Shown: one piece after another, positions 1-11,174 of the stretch
Position numbering within the stretch: the first letter of the stretch is position 1
Layout of the letters: each line of letters opens with the position of its first letter
NCBI GenBank assembly: GCA_021397835.1
Contig: JAJFZO010000786.1
Location: forward strand, 370,652-434,651
Source of the DNA: Moringa oleifera
Lineage: Eukaryota > Streptophyta > Magnoliopsida > Brassicales > Moringaceae
Length of the DNA stretch: 64,000 nt
Reading direction: 5' to 3'
Program-made: the position numbers and the translations under genes
Notes under the pieces: generated by a model
What the model saw: only the letters and a program-made list of their open reading frames with translations
Told to the model about the DNA's origin: nothing
Database searches by the model: none

Positions 1-560
1 ACACTACAACAAAATAGAAAACCTTAAATGTGTTAATACGGATTATGAAAACATACATGCATTTCCAAATGTTTGCTTTTTACATCGAAAGGAGTACCAA
101 TACTAGACTTAATGTCTAGTGTGCAGTGTTTCCAGATGAAAAGTGACAAAGAATAGTAAAGAAAAGGGTACCCATAAAAATGTAATGCTATTTTTCAATG
201 GTACTAAGATTTAAAAGAATGCTTAGATGCTCTAAAATATTAAAACAACTCATATCACATTTGAGGCGAAGGGAAGTGAATAGTTAATTATGGAATTCAT
301 CAGATACGCCATCTTGGAAGTTAATATATTACATGTGGCTAGAATTTGCATCTAAACCTCAAAATTTGAGGCTCTCCATTTCAGCGGATAGAATCAATCC
401 TCATGGTTCCTTAAGTAGACCTTACAGTTGTTAGTCCACAGTCATGGTGACATACAATTTACCACTATGGTTGATACTAAAAAGAAAATTTATGATGCTT
501 ACGTTGTTGATATCAAGACCTAAACAACATGGGAATGACATTGATGTGTATTTAGCCTTT
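1..560 (+). pseudogene. CACTA transposase (TNP2/Transposase_21) fragment
   Basis: Reading the plus strand across several frames gives the middle of a plant CACTA TNP2 transposase. It includes a stretch like HAFPNVCFLHRKEY, then PSWK, then a block reading NLRLSISADRINPHGSLSR, then VTYNLPLWL and GNDIDVYLA. These follow the order of the TNP2 family. The segment aligns piece by piece with the better copy at about 25.0-25.56 kb in this window. Several stops and shifts make it non-functional. The N-terminal part lies off the left edge. The similarity fades after the GNDIDVYLA block. Family assignment is by motif order only, but the side-by-side match to the second copy makes it fairly sure. Confidence 0.8.
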
Positions 561-2522
561 AAATTCTTCTGATTTAAGTTAATTAATCCACCTAATGGGG
601 CAGAGTATAATGACATAGAAAAACCTTCATCATCATAATTATCGCAGATGGTCAAACACTTGATTAATGAAAAGATTTTGCTAGTGCCTCCAAAATTTTA
701 CGAGACTAAGATTTTGCTTTTGAATAGGCATGCACTACTTGTTTGATTATAGATCACCCCTATTCAAGACAAGGCAATAGGTTTTTTTTTTTTCATTTTC
801 ACTCTGTGGCTAAATAAATTTAAAAAAGGAAAGAAAATATATCTTATTTTGAATTATAATTGAGTTTTAAGATTTCAAAAATATGACTCCTCACAATCAT
901 AACAATTTATTTATCTAAGGGCTCTTAACAATGTTATTAATTTATCGAGATTGAATCACTACTCTAAGTATATAAAGATTCATATTGACCTAATTACAAG
1001 CCTACAATTCAAGGAGTGACTTGTTTATTGCTTAATCTATTTGATAAGTGGATTCAATTAAAATAGTTTATTTAAAAAATAAATTGAATTATAGGTTTGA
1101 ACTTAACTAATTTTGAATTGACAAGGTCATAAATCAATCTATTAAAATTAATAAATTAATTAAAATTATATATATTATACTTGGGTAACTCATTCGAAAC
1201 CATCGTTAATTGGTGGAAAGTTCAAATTTTAGTTTTATGTGTTACTGGGTTCAGATTTCTTATTACCCATCAGATGCTATTCTTTTTTGAATTCTTCTTT
1301 GTCTCTCATATGTCATGATTAGACTTTTCATTCTTATGAAAAAGGGCTAATGCATACAGTAATGACTGTTCTAAAACTCTTGTCAGTCAAATTTGTCCCT
1401 TTGTAAATGTCCTTTCATTTTCATTCATTACTATAAAAATATAATAGTGGATATTAAATTAACGATAATTTTATAAAAAAAACCATCATTAAAACCATTT
1501 CAAATTTTTTTATTTAGTTTTTTAAAAAATAAATATTTAAAATAAAATTTTATTGTCAATTTTATGAAATCAATCAATTAAAATTACATTTAAATTTTAG
1601 TTTTGCGTAAACCAACTTTAAAAGTTGAAGTTGTAAGCCTTTGATGTCAATGAAAGATAACTAACATTGAAGGATAGTAAAATCCTAACTGAGCATGGGG
1701 CTGCTTCATTTGTAGTCGTGCACCCAAAAGCAAAGGCCCCCTTCCCTTTGTTTCTCTCTTCTATTCAGCCTTTCATTAATTGATTTCAAAGTGTTTTTGT
1801 CAAATTTGGGGTTGTGAAATAAATTTGGTGTTGATTTCTTTATTGCCTAACATGTAAGTTTTTTTTATTCTCCCTTTTTATTTAATTGGGCTTGAGTTTA
1901 AGCATTAAAAATAAGAAATTAATTATCTTTTTTCAATTTGCTTGATTGGGTGTGATTTGATAAATATTTTATAAGTATTTGGATATCTAAAAACCATTTA
2001 GATATGCTTAATGAATTTATATTGGTGTAATATTAGGTTTTTTATAAGTATCTTTGAATGAACATCATGTTATGTAAAAATATATAAACTAAAACAAAAT
2101 AATCTTTTAATGACGTTTAATAGATGACAGTAAATACGTAATATTTATATAGAAACTATCCTCTCATAACGTATTTATTGTTTTTTGTAAGGTAAAGAAC
2201 CAGCAATAAATACATAACATTTTTAGAGTATTTATTGTCAATTATTGCAATAACCAATAAGAAAATGAATGAATTTATCATCTGTTACAAGAACCAACAA
2301 GAAATACTTCGAAAATATCACGTAATTATCGTTAGTTCTTTAAAGAACTAATGATAAATAGGTGATTTCTCATTGATTCTTTAAAGAATTGACGAAAAAT
2401 GTGCCTATATAAGGGACCTAGATCTGGGCTTCTTCACGCACAACCTACATTTTTTTATCTTCCGGCAACGACACCCCACACCATTTTTCTCGCCTTGTGT
2501 TACCTCCATTTCTTTCAGTTGA
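561..2522. other. AT-rich DNA without a recognisable gene
   Basis: About 2 kb with no supportable coding region. It contains short poly-T and poly-A runs and, near 2160-2395, repeated short palindromes built on TTCTTTAAAGAA. The block ends abruptly where CACTA element D is inserted. The open frame at 2399-2668 crosses the left end of D and is therefore a chance hybrid. Confidence 0.5.
2402..2412 (+). promoter_or_regulatory. Possible TATA box
   Basis: The motif CTATATAAGG sits about 115 bases before element D, followed by a C/T-rich leader-like stretch (CTTCTTCACGC and onward). This is what a plant promoter plus 5' leader would look like if D had inserted just downstream of a transcription start. 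No gene can be followed on the far side of D, so this is only a candidate. Confidence 0.25.
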
Positions 2523-2639
2523 CACTACAAAAAAACTCAGTTTTAGCGAAGGGCAAAGCAAAAAAAAAAAATTCACTAGAAATAGCAATCAATTTTAAAG
2601 TTTGTCACCAACATAACAATCGATATTATCCTTCACAAA

Positions 2640-2875
2640 GAAGTCAAAGCGTACCAATGTATTTTTGAATTTCAGTGACTGATTTAGCTACCGATTTGAA
2701 TTAGTCGCTAAATTTAGCAATTAACTCAAATCAATCACTAAACTAAATTTAGCGATTAATTCAAATATGTTGCTAAATTAAAGTTAGCGATAGAGTGAAA
2801 AATCAGTCATTAAACTTAAATTTAGCTATTGATTTGAATTCATCGCTAAAATTAATATGATTTTGAAAAATAAAA
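2640..2875. repeat. Subterminal TTAGCGA-type repeats of CACTA D
   Basis: Short repeated motifs in both orientations, built on AAATTTAGCGATTAATTCAAA and its variants, occur about eight times within 240 bases just inside the left terminus. Such arrays near CACTA ends are the known binding sites for the element's own second protein (TNPA-type). The right end has weaker matches (for example TTTAGTGATTGA near 11130). Confidence 0.7.
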
Positions 2876-3049
2876 TTAATTTTTATAATGAAGCAAAATA
2901 AAATTACATAAAATTCATGAAAAATAAACTCCATAAGACAAGAAAATAAATACATTCTTTTATATTTTTATCAAATATGTTTGTTCATAAAAGAAATTAC
3001 ATATAAGAAAATAATCTTTTGTTCATAAAAGAAATTACATTCAAGAATT

Positions 3050-4620
3050 AGGAAGTGTAGGGGTTGTGATTCTTAAAAGGAAAGCCTTCATCCTGCAAAT
3101 GTGTTGATTCATATCAACCTTTCTCTATAAGTGCTCTTGCATCTTGATCCCGTAGCATAAGTGATCATACCCATTTGTCTTGTGTTGCTCGTCTAATTGT
3201 GCCTCCGTAGCTTTATGCTTTAGCTCCATGCGCTCTTCCATAACCTTCATCTGAGAGTGCATATCCTATATAGCTATGTTATTAACAAGCATCCACTACT
3301 AAAGTTGTTGCTTGGATATTTTAATCAAGCTTGGTTCCAAATCTCTTACACTTGATGCTTTTCCTCTTTACCCACAGCTTCATAATGGAGATTAGTATAG
3401 TCTACCTCAAGCGTGTCAAAAGATCCCTTTTGTGGCTAAAAAGCTGAGAAAACAATTTCTTGAAGCATTCTTACCTCAAGCTAAACAAAACAATGAGGCA
3501 AAAAATGGTATAATAATAGTTATTTATTAAATGTTAAAAATAACAAACTTACATTTATATGTCTATCACGCTCATTTGTGAACTCATTAGGGTTGGACTT
3601 CTTAGTGTGAATACATTGGAAAAGTCCATTACAGTAGGCTTACAACCTCACTCCTGCGTTTGAAAAAAAAAACATACATAATAAATAACCATACAATTTT
3701 TATTTATATTTATGTTAGCAATATAAATATCATACATACCAAGAGTCGACAATTGTTCTATAATGAACATGAACCAACATTATGTTGAGACGGACCTAAT
3801 CGAGGTCTGCCTGTCTCACTCTATCGATTGCAGGACATGGTCTAGAACTTTTGTTTATACACCGACCAATTTCATTTCATCTATCATTGCTTTCATACAG
3901 TATCTGCGATAAATTAAGGCTTATTCCTTACCTTCTAGTGATATGCACACATCAAGTTAGAATACTAGTCCATAGCTCAAGCCTCCCATTCGACCTTAGC
4001 CATGCCATCTATTTTCTCATCCCACGTGACATGTGTCTGCAACAAAATAATGGTTAGTACGTATGTTAAAATGTAACATAAATTTTTTTGGTAAATAATT
4101 ATACATACCTTGGATTATTCAAACTAAAAAATCTTTACCTTCTTTAGAAACCACCCTCCACATGTACCTAGATGGATCTACCTTTCTTGAAAGATCTTAT
4201 CAATCTTCGCATTGGGAAAGCTCAATCTTATCAAATAAAATAATAAATTAATAAGTAAAAAATAAATTGAGAAAATTTATAAAGTAGTGATATAAAGTAC
4301 TAAAAACATTAATTATGAATACCTACGTGTTATCATCTATAAAAATCCATTATATACCTGTACTCTGCAAAGTTAGCAAGCTAGACATCCTAGTTGCAAC
4401 AAACATAGAAGAACCTAAAGCAAAGCTGGCAAACTGATCTATAGGTATAGATGCCCATGTGAAAATGGTGCAATTGTGTCTCCTTCTTATCCTGAATATA
4501 TGGATCTCTCCCTCTAAAGTTGCCTCGTCTCCTTTGATCTTTCATCTAATCATGTTAATAAGCGTAAGTTAGTTTGACAGATAAAGTTTTATAAATAATT
4601 GGGTAAAGTCTTCCTTGAAA
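3050..4620 (-). pseudogene. Second-protein (Transposase_24/En-Spm type) remnant of CACTA D
   Basis: The minus strand holds the 3' part of the second gene usual in plant CACTA elements. The recognisable portion at 3090-3340 encodes a charged coiled coil. It matches a clearer copy in D-prime, where residues such as MEERVELEHKSMEERM and RRTLEKRLEEEHK are readable at 29688-29924. Farther upstream the frames are too decayed to name domains. An intron-rich structure is likely but cannot be drawn. In related elements this protein binds subterminal repeats and assists the transposase; that role is inferred from position and coiled-coil character. Confidence 0.5.
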
Positions 4621-4691
4621 ATTAAATTGAAACCCCTTGAAATATATGATGAAAATATTATATAATGAATAATTAAATCAACACATATCAT

Positions 4692-4877
4692 TTAAAATAA
4701 AAGATTAAAAAATTCAAAAAAAAATGACTTATCATCATCTTTAAAGTCTTCTTTTTCCTCTTCATCTTCCATTTCATCCTCCTTTTTCTTAGTAGAATAA
4801 CTTTCAAAATATAGTTGATCTGTCATGTCTTCTTTCTCATCATCAATATTTATTAATGTCACACTTGGATCATTCAA
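4692..4877 (-). pseudogene. Acidic segment between TNP2 and second protein of CACTA D
   Basis: A 61-codon open stretch is very rich in Asp, Glu and Lys (KKKEDEMEDEEEKEDF). It lies directly downstream of the DUF4216 block on the same strand. CACTA TNP2 proteins usually end in an acidic tail after DUF4216, so I read this as the C-terminal tail of the transposase gene, separated by a frameshift or a small intron. On its own it is not diagnostic. Confidence 0.4.
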
Positions 4878-5005
4878 GAATATAGGATGATCATTAGTAT
4901 CATTTTTAATTTGATGAGCATCTCTCTCATCATCTTGAAAATAAGGATCTTGGATTAATCCACAAATGAAACTAGAGTCTAAAAGTTCGATGGCTAACTT
5001 GAATT

Positions 5006-5404
5006 TTATTTTGCAAATAGCACACTAGTCACGCTTACACGCCTTAGGCTTGGATAAAGAACAAAATAGACTTGAGCTGCTCGTAAAGTTAAGAAAAATT
5101 GCTCATACTTATTTAGTCTCCTCATATGATTTACATCTATTAGATTATATGATTCATGTATTTTAGTGCCCACATTCGGTGTAAGATTAAACCATTTATA
5201 CTTGAACAAAATAATTCTCTTGATTGGCAGCATAAGGTATTCTAATTGTAACACCTCCTCTAATATACCAAAATAGTTGCTTTCATTTGCATTACAGTTA
5301 TATCCTTTAATGTAGACTCCACTGTTCATTGTAGCTCTATTCAAACCATGTATTTCAATGTGAAATTTATACCTATTGGCATAGTATCCTGAGTATGACG
5401 TCAT
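5006..5404 (-). pseudogene. DUF4216 domain, C-terminal part of the D transposase gene
   Basis: A 132-codon open frame carries the hallmarks of DUF4216, the domain found C-terminal to TNP2 in plant CACTA elements. It contains YFGILEEVLQLEY (about residues 44-56), then an LFKYKWFN block (about 66-73), then NKYEQFFLTLRAAQVYF (about 97-113). The upstream sequence continues the match on the minus strand through a SGYYANRYKF stretch. The frame is open across the domain but is cut off from the rest of the gene by stops. The function of DUF4216 is unknown. Confidence 0.8.
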
Positions 5405-5439
5405 AGAGCTTAACAGACCTTTTGCAACATCTTTGATAA

Positions 5440-8340
5440 AGTTGTTATCAACAAATTTTAGTGGGTCATGTGCATGTAAATATTAAAAAGTAATCCTTTG
5501 ACTATATTTACCAAAATAATTTAACCAATAAGGCTCTAAATAATAAGTACGCACATATAGATCAAACCAATTTAAAAACTAGAGCTTTAGATATGTCAAC
5601 CTATTAATCATCTATGTGCAAAAGTCGTTCGCATAATTGAGAAATATAAATCCTACAAAATCATTAGTTTTGAAAAAAGATGATCATTATCAAGGAAGAT
5701 TTTTGTGTGCAAATGGCTAAGTCAATTACTATGATTGAATCACGAAATATGTACTCTATGAACAATTCGACCTTAGGGCAGTTTAACAAAACGTATAAAT
5801 AAGCAGCCTAGTATCCTTCCTTTGTCAATTATCTGGATTTTTCTTTTGTAAATGCCCAATCGAGATGTTTAAAGATCGAAAAATTTCCTTCATGCTCTTT
5901 TGGCTCACAATCACCAATATCCTTTTGTGGCAATTTTCGATGTCATATGTTGACATGTGGCTCAAAGTAATGTGAGAAAAATGATGATACTTCTTCAACC
6001 AAATTTGCATTGCATATCGAGCTTCTCACTTTTACTTTATTTATAACATTGTTTTTCTATTTTTATAATATTTTTAACATCATTTTTTTACTTTATAATT
6101 ACCTGTAATGAAAATTGAGAATGATTAAATAATTAAGTAATTGAAATGAATGATCAAAAAATTAAGTGATTGAAATGATAAATTAATTGCATAAAATTAT
6201 GATTAGAACCTTTAAAATGGATACATCATTAATACTGCACTAGACCATCTATCTTTGCTTCATAAATCAAGTGCATTGAAGATGTTTTATTAAGTCAAAA
6301 AAGCTTGGCAGCAATATACACTCAAGTTTACATAAAATTATAAGGATCTCATTCTCAAGTCGTTTCTTATCTTCAACTCGAGTGGTAATTAATGTAAGTT
6401 CCTTGAAAAAAAATGCTTAACTCTATTAATGTCTACCACACTTTAGTAAACAACAGCTCATGTAATGCAAAGAATAGCAATCAGTGCATAAAGACATTAA
6501 AATCATGACTCTTTATCTCGAACATCTTATGTTTCCTCATGCCCATGCACCTTGCCATCTTCGATGCATATCCATAAAGGAATCTTAAACCTTACATAAG
6601 GTTTTTTTGCTTGCTTTGTCAAGGGTGACACAAGTTTTAAGGTATTTCCCAATTGTCGCATTCCTCGCTAAGTTATTACATGTGTAAAATGCCTTCATGT
6701 TTTCCTTTGACTTTGCATTATCCTTCTTTTTTCCTTCCATATTCATAACTATGTTGAACACATTATCCAAAATATTTTTCTCTATGTGTATGACATTGAG
6801 ATTATATCATATTAAGTTGGTGTGCCAATAAGGTAGATCCCAAAATATGTTTTGTCTCCTCCAACTGCATGCCTTGCAAATAAGATCATTTATCTGATAT
6901 CAAACTCATGTAGCCTTTCTCATCAGTCCTCATTAATTTATATCATGCAATAATTCATACCTAGATTTAATAGGAAGAGTTGCTTTTCTCACCATTCTAT
7001 TCCTAATGAATGTAGTTTTATTCTTCCAGAATGGATGATATTCTAAGAAGAACATATGATGGCTATCAAAACCAAGGCTACTTACATCTCTTGAAAAAGG
7101 TAAATGCATCTGAATCTTCTCTATAGTAAGGACTAGCTAGTCTTCCTAATATACTCTAGGCAGACAACATGGAGTAGGCAAGGAAGTCACTAATGGTCCA
7201 CATCAGAATAACTTTCATGATGAAATTTTATTTGCAAGAGATACCTTAGGTGGGCACCCCAACCTCCCACAATCTTTGTAAATCTCTTATCAAAGGTTAC
7301 AGGTAAATATCTATCTATCTTTCAAATTTGTTGGTCAAGGAATAATCATAGTTAGGGGCATGTATTCCTCATTCATGCACATCTAAGGGGGTGGGTTCTA
7401 TGGTATGACAATTATGCCCATGAAGAATATTATTGTCTTGACTAAGCTAATGGTTGAAATCCATCAGTGCTTAAACCTATTTTGGCATTCCTATATTCAA
7501 CAGCAAAAGATGGATAAGATTGATTAAAATGCATCCAAGTAAGAGAATCAAAGCAATGAAGCATGACACCATCTTCAATCTCGTGTTCTGCATGCCGTCT
7601 CATGTTCTTCGTCGTGGCTTCCAATGCATATAGTTTTTGTAAGCATAGACTAAGAGGAAAATAATACATCTTCTTGTATGGAACAAGTGTTTATTGTTTG
7701 TCAAATCCTCATTATCCCTTATATCATGGATGATTACAAAACTTAAAACAATTAGTTCAATATCTTCACCCTAGCGTATTATGCAACCATTGTTACAAGA
7801 ATGAATCATTTCAATAAATGACCTTATAGCTTGCAACCATTCTTTTGCACCATAAAAATTCTAAGTCATTAAATTATCGACCAAAAGCATTTATTAATTG
7901 GCAAATATCATCATAAACTTTATATTTAACATTATAGCAATAGTAGACATTTATGAATTATTTTGACGCCCATCCCATAACTATTGATTAGCAGCAATCA
8001 ACATACCATAAAAACATTGGGCATCTGGATTAAGGGATTCCCTCAAATATTTTAGATTAAATTTCGAACCCTCCACATTCATTATCATTATTTCGTATGT
8101 ATTGGTATATCCATGCATAATGGCAGATATTCCTTGACATATAATATTCAATTACCCTATAATTAGAACTCTTAATGTTTTTAGCGTGGCAATGCAAACA
8201 TAATATCCTAGTATAAAATCATATTTAGCCAAATAATATCTAACCATTTCAACAGCCTCATAGCGATGATGTTAACACTTTTTATGGTTACATGGACGCT
8301 TTATTTTATCTTCGTCCATGAATGCTAGTTAACTACAAGT
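5440..8340 (-). pseudogene. TNP2-type CACTA transposase, element D
   Basis: From high to low coordinates (N to C terminus) the minus strand shows a decayed N-terminal zinc-binding-like region (RPCNHKK near 8290). A clear TNP2 block follows at 7442-7669 (MRRHAEHEIEDGVMLH, then NAKIGLSTDGFQPLA). A further block at 6585-6770 resembles the part normally reading EKNVFDN...NIEGKTKDN, with a TL-[KR]-xKxLCK-like end. Near 5750-5830 a YVLLNCPKVELFIEYI-like stretch matches the DUF4218/DUF4216 linker. The transposase would cut and rejoin CACTA ends. Many stops and shifts show it is dead. Domain order is right, which supports a single ancestral gene. Confidence 0.75.
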
Positions 8341-9084
8341 AAATTGAATAAAATATTGTTCAATTCTAACCAAAAATTTTTGCTTTAATAATCCATCTAC
8401 AAGTCTAGAGTACATTCATTGATGGTCTAATCTACTCATATTTCTTTTTCTTAATTAGTTCTAAACTAGTTCCCAATAACTTACCTTTTGACATTTTCAA
8501 CAACTTATTATAAAAATTTCATAGAATCATCAAAGGGCATGAAAAATTTTAGTGATAACTTGAATTACTATGTAAATCATCAAATAAATTTCGAGAATAC
8601 ATCTCAAGTGCATGATTTATAGTACAATTTGTTTAACATTTCATGTATGTCGCCCAAACTCTAAGGTAAGTTGTCCTGCACCATTAAAAAATAAACACTT
8701 ATGTGCAGCACAATATTATTATTATTCACTCCATTTTATAAAAATTTCAGTACCATATCCCTATAGTTCTCAAACTACATCTCATGTATAGCGATGAGTT
8801 AGTGTTTTTTTATCAAAACACATACTCATATCCATTATATATACTAGAAGAACAATAAAGATACAGTGCAAAATTTATACAAAATAAAATGAATAATAAT
8901 CTACATATGTCATGTACCACATACAAATCTCGTATTGCTAAATTGTCTAATATTGGACAATTTAAGAATTACCACCGAACAATTTACTTCGCTGCACGTG
9001 CAAACACGTGATCGATAATAAATGTTAACTAATAATTCTCGAATAATGCATTTAAACGATATATCTTAATTAGATTTAATATAA

Positions 9085-10425
9085 TATCTACTTAATATAA
9101 TATATATAAACTAAATTTATTAACAAACAAAAATAACTATTAAAATATTTAATTAACATCTAACTAATTTAATATTCATAAAAAATTAAATAAATTATTT
9201 TTCTCAAATTAATTATAATCTAATTAAATAGTTATCTAACTACTATACCATAAACTAAACTCAACAACAAATAATAACTATAAATTTTAATTAACATTTT
9301 AAATAATTTAATTTTTATAAAAATGTATTCAAATTATTTGTCTTCAATTACAATCTAATTAAATTATTACCTAACTAATTTAACATAAACTAAATTTATT
9401 AAGAACTAAAATTAATAACTAAAAAATTTAATTAACATCTAACTAATTTAATTTTCATTAAAAACTAAATAAATTATTTTTCTCAAATTAATCACAATCT
9501 AATTAAATAATAATCAACCACATTGCCATAAACTAAACTCGTTAACAAATAAAATTAGTAACTATAAAATTTAATGACATTTTTTATTAATTTAATTTTC
9601 ATAAAAATCTATTCAAATTATTTGTCTCCAATTGCAATCTAATTAAACTATTACCTAACTAATTTAACGTAAACCAAATTTATTAACTAATAAAATTAAC
9701 AAACTAAAAAATTTAATTAACATCTAGCTAATTTAATTGTTAAAAATAATTAAACTATTTTTCACAAATTAATTACAATCTAATTAAACAATTATATCTG
9801 ACAAATCTAACAAAAATTAAATTTAGTAACAAATAAAATTAACAATTGCAAAATTTAATTAATAACTAACTAATTTAATTTTTAATAAAAATCTAATTAA
9901 ATTAGTTATCTCAAATTAATTATAATCTAATTAAACAATCATGTGACTACTCTAACATAAACTAAACTCATTAACAAATGAAATTAATAACTACTAAATT
10001 TAATTCACATCTTAATTAATGTAATTTTCATAAAAATCTATTCAAATTATTTATCTCCAATTACAATTTAATTAAACAATTACATAATTAATTAACATAA
10101 ATCAAATTTATTAATAAATAAAATTAACAACTAACAAATTTAATTAGTATCTAAGTAATTTAATTTTTTAAACCTAATTAAATTATTTACCATAAATTAA
10201 TTACAATCTAATTAAGCAATTATATCAAACTCATTTAACAAAACCTAAATTTATTAACGAATAAAAATTTTAATTTTTCATAAAAATTTAATTAAATTAT
10301 TTATCTCAAATTAATTATAATCTAATTAAACAATTATCTAGCTATTCTAACATAAAATAAATTTATTAACAAATAAAACTAACAATTATGAAATTGAATT
10401 AATATTTAACTAAAATTTTTAGAAT
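9085..10425. repeat. AT-rich tandem array, about 142-bp unit, inside CACTA D
   Basis: A phrase close to TCTAACATAAACTAAATTTA recurs near 9246, 9388, 9525, 9665, 9809, 9952, 10096, 10237 and 10348, a spacing of 137-144 bases. About nine diverged copies fill the interval between the transposase gene and its putative 5' leader. The same array, with about six copies and the same period, occurs in D-prime at 30965-31790, so it belongs to the element family rather than to the insertion site. Confidence 0.85.
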
Positions 10426-10429
10426 TACG

Positions 10430-11174
10430 TGGAAGATTAGCAGATTCACCAAAAGAAGGAGAAGATGTGATCATTCATGTGAAGAAAATGGAAGAGAAAA
10501 CAATGTAGAGAAGCTAGTTAGAGATAGTTGGAGAGAAAGAGGGAGAATTGAAGAGAGAAAGGGAGTGTTGCAAAGAGTGAAAGAGGGAGATTGGTAGAGA
10601 AAATTGGAAAAGAAATGGAGGAATAGGAGTAATGCTCGCAAGGAAGAAAGAAAACTAGGGCTTTTACCCTAGTTTTATGAAGACTTAATGACTACCATAA
10701 GTGGCAATTGCTAGCCCTCAAACCTAATGATCGATAGAGACACAATTGCTAAGCTAATGATCATGTCTTCATTGATCACCAAGCATGAGCATGTCGTCTA
10801 TACAGTTAGCTTCGGTGATCAACAGGTTGGTCACTATCTTGCTCACTTAGCAATCGACACCGTTAGTCGCTAGGCTCTACCACTCTAGCAACTGATTCTT
10901 GGTGGTTGCTAGATTGCTTTTTATCCTTGTATAATGATTTCTTAGTGCTCGATAATAATTGATCACTAATCAATCATTGAAGTAATTTAAATAATAATAT
11001 AAATTAATTAAAATTAAATTTAATGATAGATATTTTATTGATCACTGAACCCTGTCGCTAGTCTATTAATTAATTGGTATGTTAAAATTTTAATTTTGTA
11101 ACAATTCTATCAGTAATCTGACATTATTTAGTGATTGATTTTTTCTATCGCTATTTTTAGATTTTCTTGCAATA
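10430..11174 (-). promoter_or_regulatory. 5' terminal region of CACTA D (leader and subterminal sequence)
   Basis: This stretch lies between the AT-rich array and the 5' terminus. It is less AT-rich, includes a purine-rich part (GAGAGAAAGAGGGAGAATTG and similar, 10490-10640), and has repeated TTGCTA and GATCACCAAGCATG-type words. The equivalent region in D-prime (31850-32270) has the same layout. In CACTA elements the promoter and leader of the transposase gene sit here. No TATA box is convincing. Confidence 0.4.

Larger units (their letters stand above)
2523..11174 (-). mobile_element. CACTA (En/Spm-like) transposon 'D', degenerate
   Basis: The left end reads CACTACAAAAAAACTCAG. The right end, reverse complemented, keeps the same pattern with transition-type changes (terminal GTAGTG has become GCAATA). 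Flanking triplets are TGA on the left and TGG on the right, one base from a perfect 3-bp target duplication. Inside, genes run on the minus strand: TNP2 transposase, DUF4216, then a coiled-coil second protein. Subterminal TTAGCGA-type repeats lie near the left end and an AT-rich tandem array near the right end. At 8.65 kb the size is normal for an autonomous plant CACTA element, but all reading frames are broken. A shorter relative, D-prime, lies at about 29.7-32.3 kb. Confidence 0.8.

Noticed and set aside
2..18. CACTACAACAAAATAG at the very start of the window as a CACTA terminus like that of element G
   Set aside because: The surrounding bases align with TNP2 coding sequence at about 24990-25060 in G, so the match to the terminus is a coincidence within transposase coding DNA.
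8790..9090. CRISPR-like or phage-type features in repeated regions of the window
   Set aside because: No direct repeats with regular unique spacers were seen anywhere. The repeated regions are tandem or subterminal transposon repeats in plant DNA.
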